From contig CAJCJE010000953.1 of assembly GCA_903970565.1 (NCBI GenBank), positions 1 to 5,506 on the forward strand: a stretch of DNA of 5,506 nucleotides, written 5' to 3'. Below the pieces are notes generated by a model, which saw only the letters and a list, made by a program, of their open reading frames with translations, was not told where the DNA came from and did no database searches. This DNA comes from Candidatus Melainabacteria bacterium. GTDB lineage: Bacteria > Actinomycetota > Actinomycetes > Mycobacteriales > Pseudonocardiaceae. This document shows positions 1 to 5,412 of this stretch, in pieces (the first letter of the stretch is position 1; each line of letters begins with the position of its first letter). Position numbers and translations under genes: made by a program.

Positions 1-1
1 G

Positions 2-1024
2 GGCCTGGACTTCGACACCCAGCGGCGCATCGTGCTGGACTACCACGCCAGGGAGACCCAGATCCTGGCCAACGAGGTCAGGGCCGGCAAGGTCACACAG
101 CCGCAACTGGTGATCTGGCCGGAGAACTCCGACGATGTGGACCCCTACGTCAATCCGGACGCCTACGCGGAAATCTCCCAGGTCGCCTCGGACATCAAGG
201 CGCCGATCGCGGTCGGTGCGGTGGTCTACTCGCAGGGGCCGCGGCCGAAGAACACGATGATCCTCTGGGAACCCGGTCAGGGGCCGGTGTTGCAGTACGT
301 GAAACGCAAGCTGATGCCCTTCGGCGAAACGATGCCGTGGCGGTCGTTCTTCGCGTTTTTCGACCCGATCGCCAACGAGGCCGGCAACTTCGCTCCCGGC
401 ACCGCGGCGGTGCCGTTTCCGATGGGGCCGGCCAAGGTCGGCATCGACACCTGTTACGAGGTCGCCTTCGACGACGTCGTGCGGGCCTCGGTCACCGACG
501 GCACGAACCTGATCGCGGTGCCGACCAACAACGCGACCTTCGGCAAGACCGAGATGACCTACCAGCAGCTGGCGATGGACCAGGAACGTGCCGTCGAACA
601 CGGCCGGTCGGTGGTGGTGGCGGCCACCAGTGGCGTCAGTGCGATCATTGCGCCCAACGGAACCATTACCCAGCAGACTGCGTTGTTCACCCCGGCGGCC
701 CTGGTCGCCACCGTCCCACTACGGTCAACCATTACTCTTGCTGATCGGTTGGGGGCGTGGCCCGAATGGGTCATGACGGTTGGTGGCCTGCTCGCGCTGG
801 CGTTCGGAGCCCGCTCCGAGGTCCAGCGCGGCCGGGCCCGTCGTGGGGTGGCGGCGCTGGCGGCGGCCGGTCTGCCGGCGGCAGCAGTACTCGCAGGAAC
901 GGAACCAACCGCAGGAGCGACGGTGACCGCCCCGGCACCAGCCATCGTCGAGCACGACACCAGCAGTACCGAACACCGCACTGACGGCACCGCCGAGGAC
1001 CGGACGAACGGCAGCGGCGGGTAA
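2..1024 (+). CDS. lnt: Apolipoprotein N-acyltransferase, C-terminal part (5' end outside window)
   Basis: Lnt transfers an acyl chain from phospholipid to the N-terminal cysteine of membrane lipoproteins, the last step of lipoprotein maturation. The reading frame is open from the left edge, so the N-terminal membrane helices are missing; 340 residues are visible. The nitrilase-like domain carries all three expected catalytic residues: Glu in WPEN (codon 122-124), Lys in YVKRKLMPFGE (302-304) and Cys in IDTCYE (452-454). After the domain comes a hydrophobic segment, WVMTVGGLLALAFGA, which fits the usual C-terminal membrane helix. It is followed by an Arg-rich stretch, an Ala-rich weakly hydrophobic stretch and about 40 hydrophilic Thr/Glu/Asp/Gly-rich residues that look disordered; this tail is longer than in the enterobacterial enzyme. 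ppm1 follows on the same strand after 106 bp, so co-transcription is likely. The family call is firm; the true start is not visible. Confidence 0.95.
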   Translation, partial: GLDFDTQRRIVLDYHARETQILANEVRAGKVTQPQLVIWPENSDDVDPYVNPDAYAEISQVASDIKAPIAVGAVVYSQGPRPKNTMILWEPGQGPVLQYVKRKLMPFGETMPWRSFFAFFDPIANEAGNFAPGTAAVPFPMGPAKVGIDTCYEVAFDDVVRASVTDGTNLIAVPTNNATFGKTEMTYQQLAMDQERAVEHGRSVVVAATSGVSAIIAPNGTITQQTALFTPAALVATVPLRSTITLADRLGAWPEWVMTVGGLLALAFGARSEVQRGRARRGVAALAAAGLPAAAVLAGTEPTAGATVTAPAPAIVEHDTSSTEHRTDGTAEDRTNGSGG

Positions 1025-1032
1025 CTCCGGCA

Positions 1033-1059
1033 GGGTCGCTGGCACCAGCCCCAGCGCCC
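1033..1059 (+). other. Hairpin in the lnt-ppm1 gap
   Basis: GGG-CGCTGG (1033-1042, with one bulged T at 1036) can pair with CCAGCG-CCC (1051-1059) around an 8-base loop, just after the lnt stop codon. No T-run follows. It could be a weak attenuator or RNA-processing site between two co-transcribed genes, or chance pairing in GC-rich DNA. Confidence 0.25.
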
Positions 1060-1117
1060 GACTGATCGACTGACCACAACGAGCTAGCGATGACGTCCGC
1101 CGCACACGGCAGTGGGC

Positions 1118-1125
1118 GAGGAGGA
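1118..1125 (+). promoter_or_regulatory. Ribosome binding site of ppm1
   Basis: GAGGAGGA lies 5 bases before the ATG at 1131. This strong Shine-Dalgarno match fixes the ppm1 start. An out-of-frame ATG at 1090 has no comparable site. Confidence 0.8.
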
Positions 1126-1130
1126 CACGG

Positions 1131-1946
1131 ATGGCCGAGGCGCGCGAGCAACCATCGGATCTACAGCCAGTGCTGGTGGTGATTCCCACCTACAACGAGC
1201 GAGACAACCTCGGCCCGATCGTGGCCCGCCTGCACGCGGCGCTGCCCTCGGTCCACGCACTGGTCGTCGACGACGGCAGCCCGGACGGCACCGGTGATCT
1301 CGCCGACGAGATGGCCAAGGCCGACGAGCGGGTGCAGGTCCTGCACCGCACCGAGAAGGCCGGCCTCGGCGCCGCCTACATCGCCGGGTTCAACTGGGCG
1401 CTGGAACGCGACTACGCGGTCGTCGTCGAGATGGACGCCGACGGTTCACACGCCCCCGAGGACCTGCCCAGGATGCTCGACGCGCTCGCCGACGCCGACC
1501 TCGTCATCGGCTCGCGGTACGTGCACGGCGGCCAGACGGTGGACTGGCCCAAGTCGCGGGAACTGATCTCCCGAGGCGGCAACCTGTACTCCCAGCTCGC
1601 GCTGGGCGTCAGCCTCAAGGACATCACCGCGGGTTTCCGGGCGTTCCGGCGCGGCGTGTTGGAGAAGCTGGAACTCGACGGCGTCGCCTCGCACGGCTAC
1701 TGCTTCCAGATCGACCTGGCCTGGCGGACCCTCCAGGCCGGCTTCGAGGTCGTCGAGGTGCCGATCACCTTCACCGAACGGCAGATCGGCGAGTCGAAGA
1801 TGAGCGGTTCGATCGTGCGCGAAGCCGCGGTGCGGGTCGGCGCGTGGGGCCTTCACCACCGCGTCGAGCAGATCCGCCGCGTCTTCGGCCGGCCCGGCTC
1901 CGACGACGCCGAGCACGAGCAGCCCCCAGCCACCGCTGACCGGTGA
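1131..1946 (+). CDS. ppm1: Polyprenol-phosphate mannosyltransferase (GT2, DPM1-like)
   Basis: This 271-residue enzyme is expected to transfer mannose from GDP-mannose to polyprenyl phosphate at the cytoplasmic membrane face. The product feeds mannosylation of secreted proteins and, in mycolata, of lipoglycans. GT2 hallmarks appear in order: IPTYNERDN (residues 18-26), [10 protein letters not shown] (45-54), the metal-binding DAD of MDADGSH (102-104), GSRY (127-130), the [11 protein letters not shown] segment and GESKMSG near residue 222. No membrane helix is seen, so it resembles the soluble bacterial catalytic domain; the last 20 or so residues are polar and probably disordered. In Mycobacterium tuberculosis the Lnt-like and Ppm domains are fused in one protein; here they are separate genes in the same order. 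Membrane recruitment through the neighbouring Lnt is plausible but inferred. The gene ends 10 bp before a strong terminator hairpin. Confidence 0.93.
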   Translation: MAEAREQPSDLQPVLVVIPTYNERDNLGPIVARLHAALPSVHALVVDDGSPDGTGDLADEMAKADERVQVLHRTEKAGLGAAYIAGFNWALERDYAVVVEMDADGSHAPEDLPRMLDALADADLVIGSRYVHGGQTVDWPKSRELISRGGNLYSQLALGVSLKDITAGFRAFRRGVLEKLELDGVASHGYCFQIDLAWRTLQAGFEVVEVPITFTERQIGESKMSGSIVREAAVRVGAWGLHHRVEQIRRVFGRPGSDDAEHEQPPATADR

Positions 1947-1956
1947 CGGCCGCAAC

Positions 1957-2007
1957 CACAACGAGACAGGACCGCCCGATTCGCTCGGGCGGTCCTGTCT
2001 CGTTGTG
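1957..2007. terminator. Bidirectional intrinsic terminator between ppm1 and rbpA
   Basis: A perfect 23-bp inverted repeat (arms 1957-1979 and 1985-2007, starting CACAACGAGACAGG) encloses a 5-base TTCGC loop. It begins 10 bp after the ppm1 stop and lies about 80 bp past the rbpA stop on the other strand, so it can end both convergent transcripts. There is no long T-run, as is common for actinobacterial hairpin terminators. Confidence 0.9.
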
Positions 2008-2061
2008 CGGGAGGCCTGGTGGTCTGTGGGTCTGGTTGGCGGATGGGAGGTGCGGGGTTGT

Positions 2062-2081
2062 GGTCGCGGCGGGCCGCGACC
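2062..2081 (-). terminator. Hairpin immediately downstream of rbpA
   Basis: GGTCGCGGC (2062-2070) and GCCGCGACC (2073-2081) form a 9-bp repeat; in practice this is an 8-bp stem with a 4-base loop. It lies 6 bp beyond the rbpA stop codon and before the larger shared hairpin, so it may be a first-stage rbpA terminator. Confidence 0.5.
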
Positions 2082-2087
2082 GGAGGG

Positions 2088-2432
2088 TCAGGCGGTGCGG
2101 CTGCGCCGGCCGCGCAGTTCCTCGAGTCGTTCGGAGAGCAACTCCTCCAACTCGGGGATGCTGCGTCGTTCCAGCAACATGTCCCAGTGGGTACGCGGAG
2201 CCTTGGCCTTCTTGGTCTCCGGCTCAGAGCCGTCGATCAGCTTGGACACGGCGCCGTGCAGCCGGCACTCCCACGTCGACGGAATCTCCGCGTCGTCGGA
2301 GAAGGGAACCTCGAAGTCGTGTCCCTTGGGACATGCGTAGTTGGTGGTGCGGCGGGGTGCGAGGTCGTGGTTGCGGTCGGTCTCGTAGCTAACTGCTCCG
2401 AGCCGGCTACCACGCAGAACGCGGTCGGCCAT
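2088..2432 (-). CDS. rbpA: RNA polymerase-binding protein RbpA
   Basis: RbpA is an actinobacterial activator that binds RNA polymerase and the principal sigma factor and stabilises the open promoter complex; it also affects basal rifampicin tolerance. The 114-residue protein has the family layout: N-terminal tail beginning MADRVLRGSRLGAVSYE (residues 1-17), core domain (about 28-70) with DDAEIPSTW, a basic linker rich in Lys (74-80), and the C-terminal sigma-interaction helices with HWDMLLERRSIPELEELL (82-99). C34, H38, C56 and H59 form a CX3H...CX2H pattern that could bind zinc. Zinc binding has been reported for the Streptomyces coelicolor protein and not for the M. tuberculosis one; whether it holds here is inference. 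The start is supported by GAAAGGAC six bases upstream of the ATG. A SigR-type promoter precedes the gene and hairpins follow it. It is convergent with ppm1, a neighbourhood conserved in actinobacteria. Confidence 0.97.
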   Translation of the reverse strand: MADRVLRGSRLGAVSYETDRNHDLAPRRTTNYACPKGHDFEVPFSDDAEIPSTWECRLHGAVSKLIDGSEPETKKAKAPRTHWDMLLERRSIPELEELLSERLEELRGRRSRTA

Positions 2433-2438
2433 GGCGGT

Positions 2439-2446
2439 GTCCTTTC
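2439..2446 (-). promoter_or_regulatory. Ribosome binding site of rbpA
   Basis: On the minus strand GAAAGGAC ends 6 bases before the rbpA ATG (2432-2430). The spacing is normal and supports the annotated start, which also matches the conserved MADRVLRGSRLG N-terminus of the family. Confidence 0.75.
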
Positions 2447-2488
2447 GCTCGGCTCAGGGCCAGTGCCCAGGTCGTGCTCACTTGGTGT

Positions 2489-2514
2489 AACGAACGAGGT
2501 AGCGAGACAATTCC
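2489..2514 (-). promoter_or_regulatory. SigR/SigH-type (thiol-stress) promoter of rbpA
   Basis: On the minus strand GGAAT (2514-2510) is followed, after exactly 18 bases, by GTT (2491-2489), an exact match to the GGAAT-N18-GTT consensus of the SigR/SigH group of ECF sigma factors. Transcription would start near 2481, giving a leader of about 50 bases. In Streptomyces coelicolor rbpA is a known SigR target, so both sequence and context agree. No convincing housekeeping -35/-10 pair was found in the same gap. Confidence 0.72.
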
Positions 2515-2598
2515 CGTCCCTTCGATCGGTCGCACTCAGTGAGCATTTTCACTCGTCAACGAAGTGTTCCTCCATTGAGAGGCGATCGAAACGTAGGC

Positions 2599-2656
2599 AT
2601 GACGTGTCATAGTCCTACCGATGACATACATCACCCCCTCGGGGGAGTGACATGAC
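2599..2656. promoter_or_regulatory. Cluster of ATGAC/GTCAT half-sites upstream of rbpA
   Basis: Four copies of one 5-mer occur within 58 bp: ATGAC at 2599, GTCAT at 2606, ATGAC at 2621 and ATGAC at 2652. The first two form a 12-bp inverted repeat, ATGACGTGTCAT. TGTCAT (2605-2610) and ATGACA (2621-2626) make a second, wider inverted pair. They could be operator half-sites for a regulator of rbpA, or chance; no known regulator is recognised. Confidence 0.25.
2631..2650 (-). terminator. GC-rich hairpin between the MFS gene and rbpA
   Basis: TCAC plus CCCC (2631-2638) pairs with GGGG and, across one bulged A, GTGA (2642-2650) around a 3-base loop. On the minus strand a moderately T-containing stretch follows. 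It lies about 55 bp past the MFS stop codon, so it may help terminate that transcript and insulate the rbpA promoter. It is a prediction by eye only. Confidence 0.3.
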
Positions 2657-2684
2657 TCAGCTGTGACGAAAATGGACGTACCTG

Positions 2685-2705
2685 ACCCGATCGGGTCGAT
2701 CGGGT
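2685..2705 (-). terminator. Hairpin abutting the MFS stop codon
   Basis: ACCCGATC (2685-2692) and GATCGGGT (2698-2705) make an 8-bp stem with a 5-base loop, directly after the MFS stop codon on the minus strand. An alternative fold is the 14-bp perfect palindrome GACCCGATCGGGTC at 2684-2697. There is no T-run; it is a probable but weak terminator. Confidence 0.4.
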
Positions 2706-4130
2706 TCAGACCGGGCTTTTTTCCCGTGGTGAACCGAGCAGGCTGCCCGGTATCTGGTTGCCCGCGGTGGTCACGGCGCGTCGAACATTGACCGGAATCA
2801 ACAACCCGAGGCCGACCACGAAGAACACAACCAGCGACAGGATCGCGACCCGATAGCTGCCGGTGTTCTGGTAGGCCAATCCGAACAACAACGGCCCCAG
2901 CGCGCTGGAGCCCGAACTGGAGATTTCGTACAGACTGAAGTACTCAGCCTCCTGACCCGCCGGGATCATGCTTGAGTACAACGAGCGGGACAGCGCTTGA
3001 GTGCCCCCCATCACCACCGACAACGCCATCGCCAGTACGTAGAACTGCACCGCGCTGCCCTTGGTGAGGAAGTACGCGGCCACCACGATGCCGATCCACA
3101 CCACCAGGCTCCAGGCGATGACCCGCTTGGCGCCCCAGCGTTCGGCGAAGCGACCCAGCAGCAGTGCCCCGCCGAACGCGGCGAACTGCACGATCAGGAT
3201 CGCCGTGAGCAGCGTGTTGTCCGACAGCCCCAGCGCGTCGGACCCGTAGGTCGCCGACAGCGTGGTCACCGTGTTGATGCCGTCGTAGTAGACCAGGTAC
3301 GCCACCAGGAACAGCAGCGTCATCGGCAGCATTCGGGCGCCCTTGATGGTGTGGCCGAGCTGCCGGAACCCGGCGGTCAGCATCGAGCCGTCCCTCGGCG
3401 TCAACCGCGCGGCCGAGGCCGGGTTGCGCAGTCGCCGCAACGGCACCAGCGCGAACAGCGCCCACCACAGACCCGCCGCCAGCAGCGAGATCCTGGCCAG
3501 CAGCGCCGTGTCGGTGATCACGAACGACGCGACGAAGCTGCCCGCCAACACGATCCCGCCGCCGATGTAGCCGGCCGCCCAGCCGATCGAGGAGATCTTG
3601 TCCCGCTCGTCGGCCTCGGCGAGGCTGGGCAGGAACGAGTTGAACACCACCTTCGCGCAGGTGTAGGTCAGGTAGGCGAAGATCATCAGGAAGGTGCCGA
3701 GCTGCCAGTCGCTGCCCTTGACGAACCACATCGCCATCACGCTGAACGCGCCGAGATACCCGAGGCCCAGCATGAGTTCCCGCTTGCGGCCGGTCCGGTC
3801 GGCGATCGCGCCGACGATCGGCATCAGGAAGATCAGCACGATCGCGGTGAACGACACCACGTAGGCGAACAGCGAGCCGGCCGCGATCGGGATACCCAGG
3901 ATGTGCAGGGTGCCGTTCTTGCCGACCGCGTTCTGGGCCACCGCGACCAGGTAGCGGCTCATGAACACGGTGACCACGCTGGTCTCGAAGGTGTGCGCGC
4001 CCCAGCCGTAGGTGTACCAGGCCCGCCGCTGCCGGCGCAGTTCCGGGCTCGGACCCGCCGGGCCGGCACCCGTGGCGGTATCCGGGGCGCTGTCCTTGGT
4101 GGTGGCGCTGTCCTTGGTTCTGCGCACCAT
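2706..4130 (-). CDS. MFS transporter, UMF1 (Atg22-like) type
   Basis: This is a 474-residue integral membrane protein with about 12 predicted helices in two six-helix halves, so it is a major-facilitator secondary transporter of the cytoplasmic membrane. The first half carries the MFS motif A form ADRTGRKRE after helix 2, and the second half the degenerate repeat GRFAERWGAKR. WYTYGWGAHTFETSVVTVF before helix 1 and GGTQALSRSLYSSMIP followed by EYFSLYEISS before helix 11 are typical of the UMF1/Atg22-like group. The substrate is unknown and cannot be read from sequence. I chose ATG 4130-4128: AGGAAGG lies 10 bases upstream and the family similarity begins only after a polar N-terminal tail of about 30 residues. 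The frame stays open to an ATG at 4268, but those 46 extra residues look noncoding. The tail contains a short duplication, KDSATT/KDSAPD. rbpA lies 273 bp downstream on the same strand. Confidence 0.88.
   Translation of the reverse strand: MVRRTKDSATTKDSAPDTATGAGPAGPSPELRRQRRAWYTYGWGAHTFETSVVTVFMSRYLVAVAQNAVGKNGTLHILGIPIAAGSLFAYVVSFTAIVLIFLMPIVGAIADRTGRKRELMLGLGYLGAFSVMAMWFVKGSDWQLGTFLMIFAYLTYTCAKVVFNSFLPSLAEADERDKISSIGWAAGYIGGGIVLAGSFVASFVITDTALLARISLLAAGLWWALFALVPLRRLRNPASAARLTPRDGSMLTAGFRQLGHTIKGARMLPMTLLFLVAYLVYYDGINTVTTLSATYGSDALGLSDNTLLTAILIVQFAAFGGALLLGRFAERWGAKRVIAWSLVVWIGIVVAAYFLTKGSAVQFYVLAMALSVVMGGTQALSRSLYSSMIPAGQEAEYFSLYEISSSGSSALGPLLFGLAYQNTGSYRVAILSLVVFFVVGLGLLIPVNVRRAVTTAGNQIPGSLLGSPREKSPV
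4086..4118. repeat. 15-bp direct repeat inside the MFS 5' end
   Basis: GGCGCTGTCCTTGGT occurs at 4086-4100 and 4104-4118, an 18-bp period that keeps frame and encodes the duplicated KDSA hexapeptide in the cytoplasmic N-terminal tail. It is probably a slippage product in a loosely constrained segment. Confidence 0.7.
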
Positions 4131-4139
4131 CGACGGTCC

Positions 4140-4146
4140 GCCTTCC
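4140..4146 (-). promoter_or_regulatory. Ribosome binding site of the MFS gene
   Basis: On the minus strand AGGAAGG ends about 9-10 bases before the ATG at 4130-4128. The spacing is slightly long but acceptable, and it decides the start in favour of 4130 over the upstream ATG at 4268. A TACAGT sequence farther upstream fits a -10 box, but no matching -35 was seen. Confidence 0.55.
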
Positions 4147-4306
4147 TGCTTCGCGGCCCGTCCCCAGGACACGGGCGAAGTGACTGTATCGGTCGTCACC
4201 TCCGGGCGGCGGGGGGTCGTGGTGTCCTGATGCCGGGATGACGCACAACGTTGACGTGCCTGTCGCATTCCTGCGGCTCGACACGGTGCCGGCGCGCGCC
4301 GCTCAC

Positions 4307-4338
4307 GTTGCCGGTCCTGTTGCCGGTCCTGTTGTCCT
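4307..4338. repeat. Tandem 12-bp repeat beside the MarR remnant
   Basis: GTTGCCGGTCCT is repeated exactly at 4307-4318 and 4319-4330, followed by an 8-base partial copy (GTTGTCCT, lacking CCGG) at 4331-4338. It reaches the stop codon of the decayed MarR gene. It is immediately preceded, after five bases, by the 12-bp palindrome CGGCGCGCGCCG (4290-4301). Slippage in unconstrained DNA is the simplest reading. Confidence 0.75.
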
Positions 4339-4691
4339 CAACCGTGTTCCGGCGCACCCGGCTGCGGACCGTCCAGGCGTCGGAGACGGTCGCGGAGGCC
4401 GGCCAGGTCGCCGACGGCCAGGGCGCAGTTCGGCCGGTGGGGTGGCGATGATGTGCTCGCCCCGTTGCACCGCAGCCCGGCCGTCCTCGGTCAGGGTCAC
4501 CGATTTCCGCCTGCGGTCGTGGGGATCGCCGACGCGGTCGTGGCCCGCGCGAACCGGGTCCTGGAGGACTGGCTACGCGCACACCTGCACCCGGACGCCC
4601 GCACGGCTGACGTCCCGGCCGCTGGCGAAGGAGGGCTTTTCGCGCCCGGAACAGCCGCGTCTCGTGACGTCGCCCGAACGAGTGACACGAG
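4338..4691 (-). pseudogene. Decayed MarR-family transcriptional regulator
   Basis: MarR proteins are winged-helix repressors. Between about 4545 and 4429 the minus strand encodes an unmistakable MarR wing and following helix: RVGDPHDRRRKSVTLTEDG, then GRAAVQRGEHIIATPPAEL. The frame then breaks near 4428-4420; the remaining C-terminus (ALAVGDLAGLRDRLRRLDG, ending at a TGA at 4340-4338) continues in another frame. Upstream, the clear frame is cut by TAG at 4575-4573, and weaker MarR-like pieces lie in different frames: VLQDPVRAGH around 4570-4540, SGRDVSRAGVRV around 4625-4580, and VSLVRATSRDAAVPG starting near GTG 4688. Pieced together they give about 120 residues, slightly short of the usual 140 or so, implying several small indels. 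The wing and C-terminus are certain; the N-terminal half is a reconstruction. It would have been divergent from the Rpf-like gene. Sequencing errors could mimic one frameshift, less easily all of them. Confidence 0.65.
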
Positions 4692-4715
4692 GTGCTGATG
4701 TGCCCGGTGTTCCGG

Positions 4716-4744
4716 TTGTGGCTGGTGAGAGGGGCGCTTACCGT
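4716..4744 (+). promoter_or_regulatory. Candidate promoter of the Rpf-like gene (leaderless start)
   Basis: TTGTGG (4716-4721), a 17-base spacer and TACCGT (4739-4744) fit a housekeeping-type promoter; the -35 matches only its TTG and the -10 fits TANNNT. A start about 7-9 bases later falls on or within 2 bases of the ATG at 4753. This would explain why no usable Shine-Dalgarno sequence is present. Confidence 0.4.
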
Positions 4745-4752
4745 CCAGGCCC

Positions 4753-5409
4753 ATGACCGTTGCTCGTGTCCCCGCGCCGCCCCGATGGCGCAGGCCGCTC
4801 ACCCGAGTACTCGTCGTCGCCGTGCTCGCCGCCGGCCTCCAGGCGACCGTCGCGATGCTCGCCGCCGCACCGGCCGGGGCCGACCCCACCTCGGCCCAGT
4901 GGGCCGCGCTGCGGATGTGCGAATCCAGCGACAACTACACCGTGGTCGCCGCGAACGGCCTCTACTACGGCGCCTACCAGTTCAACCTCGCCACCTGGCG
5001 CAGCGTCGGCGGCACCGGCTATCCCAACCAGGCCAGCCCGGCTGACCAGGACTACCGCGCGCTCTACCTCTACCGGATGCGCGGCTGGCAGCCGTGGACC
5101 TGCGGGAACAAACTCGGCCTGCGGCCCGACGCCGACGCGGCCAGCAAGGTCGTCCCCGCGCTCCCGTCCGACGTCGCTCCCACCTGGCCCGGCGTGATCT
5201 ATGACTACGGCGCCTGCGCCCCGGCCCTGCGCACCTGGCAGCTGCGGATGAACACTTACGGCTTCGCCTTCGACGGCACCGGCTGCTACTACGCCAGGAC
5301 CAAGGCCGCCGTCGCCGCGTTGCAGGCCGCCAACGGCCTCACCCAGGACGGCCAGATCGGCCCCGACACCTGGCTCGCCGCCTGGGAGGGCAAGGCCCCC
5401 AGTCCCTAG
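4753..5409 (+). CDS. Secreted Rpf-like transglycosylase with C-terminal peptidoglycan-binding domain
   Basis: This 218-residue exported protein is predicted to cut peptidoglycan glycan strands, as resuscitation-promoting-factor relatives do. A signal peptide spans about residues 1-43: Arg-rich start, hydrophobic VLVVAVLAAGLQATVAMLAAA, and a likely cut after AGA before DPT. The Rpf/transglycosylase-like domain covers about 47-120: WAALRMCESSDNY contains the expected catalytic Glu57, followed by YYGAYQFNLATWRSVGGTGYP and YRMRGWQPWTCG; C56 and C117 probably form the conserved disulfide. Residues 144-213 look like a PG_binding_1 domain, with the typical end TKAAVAALQAANGLTQDGQIGP and then DTW; it holds an extra cysteine pair, C155 and C178. 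ATG 4753 is the only sensible start: a stop at 4726 precedes it in frame, and no good Shine-Dalgarno is present. The gene is convergent with the phosphodiesterase gene 3 bp beyond. Activity as a growth factor cannot be inferred. Confidence 0.9.
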   Translation: MTVARVPAPPRWRRPLTRVLVVAVLAAGLQATVAMLAAAPAGADPTSAQWAALRMCESSDNYTVVAANGLYYGAYQFNLATWRSVGGTGYPNQASPADQDYRALYLYRMRGWQPWTCGNKLGLRPDADAASKVVPALPSDVAPTWPGVIYDYGACAPALRTWQLRMNTYGFAFDGTGCYYARTKAAVAALQAANGLTQDGQIGPDTWLAAWEGKAPSP

Positions 5410-5412
5410 CGG

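Noticed and set aside
1073..1083. The 11-mer ACCACAACGAG after lnt, repeated at 1955-1965 at the edge of the ppm1 terminator.
   Set aside because: A shared 11-mer is expected a few times by chance in a 5.5-kb window, and the first copy has no inverted partner.
2483..2551. A 22-codon minus-strand reading frame upstream of rbpA (MLTECDRSKGRELSRY...) that could be a leader peptide.
   Set aside because: It contains the SigR-type promoter and its start codon lies upstream of the predicted transcript start, so it would not be translated from that mRNA. No proper ribosome site precedes it and the sequence resembles no known leader peptide.
1943..2612. Plus-strand open frames across the ppm1-rbpA gap and through rbpA.
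   Set aside because: They run through the terminator hairpin and antisense to rbpA, with no coherent protein character.
2997..4241. A 414-codon plus-strand open frame antisense to the MFS gene, and a 446-codon minus-strand frame overlapping it.
   Set aside because: Both are rich in Arg, Gly, Ala, His or Gln with no domain pattern, as expected of shadow frames in high-GC coding DNA. The MFS frame shows clear helices and family motifs.
4131..4268. N-terminal extension of the MFS protein to the ATG at 4268.
   Set aside because: The 46 extra residues are polar and low in family-like character, no good ribosome site precedes 4268, and a reasonable AGGAAGG precedes 4130.
4453..4698. An 81-codon plus-strand frame (containing RVLEDWLRAHLH) in the gap before the Rpf-like gene.
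   Set aside because: It is antisense to the MarR remnant, has no ribosome site and shows no recognisable domain; the minus strand explains the region better.
4549..4752. Possible ydaO-type (cyclic di-AMP) riboswitch, which often precedes rpf genes in actinobacteria.
   Set aside because: I looked for the conserved ydaO core sequences and paired elements and did not find them; the putative promoter also leaves almost no leader for a riboswitch.
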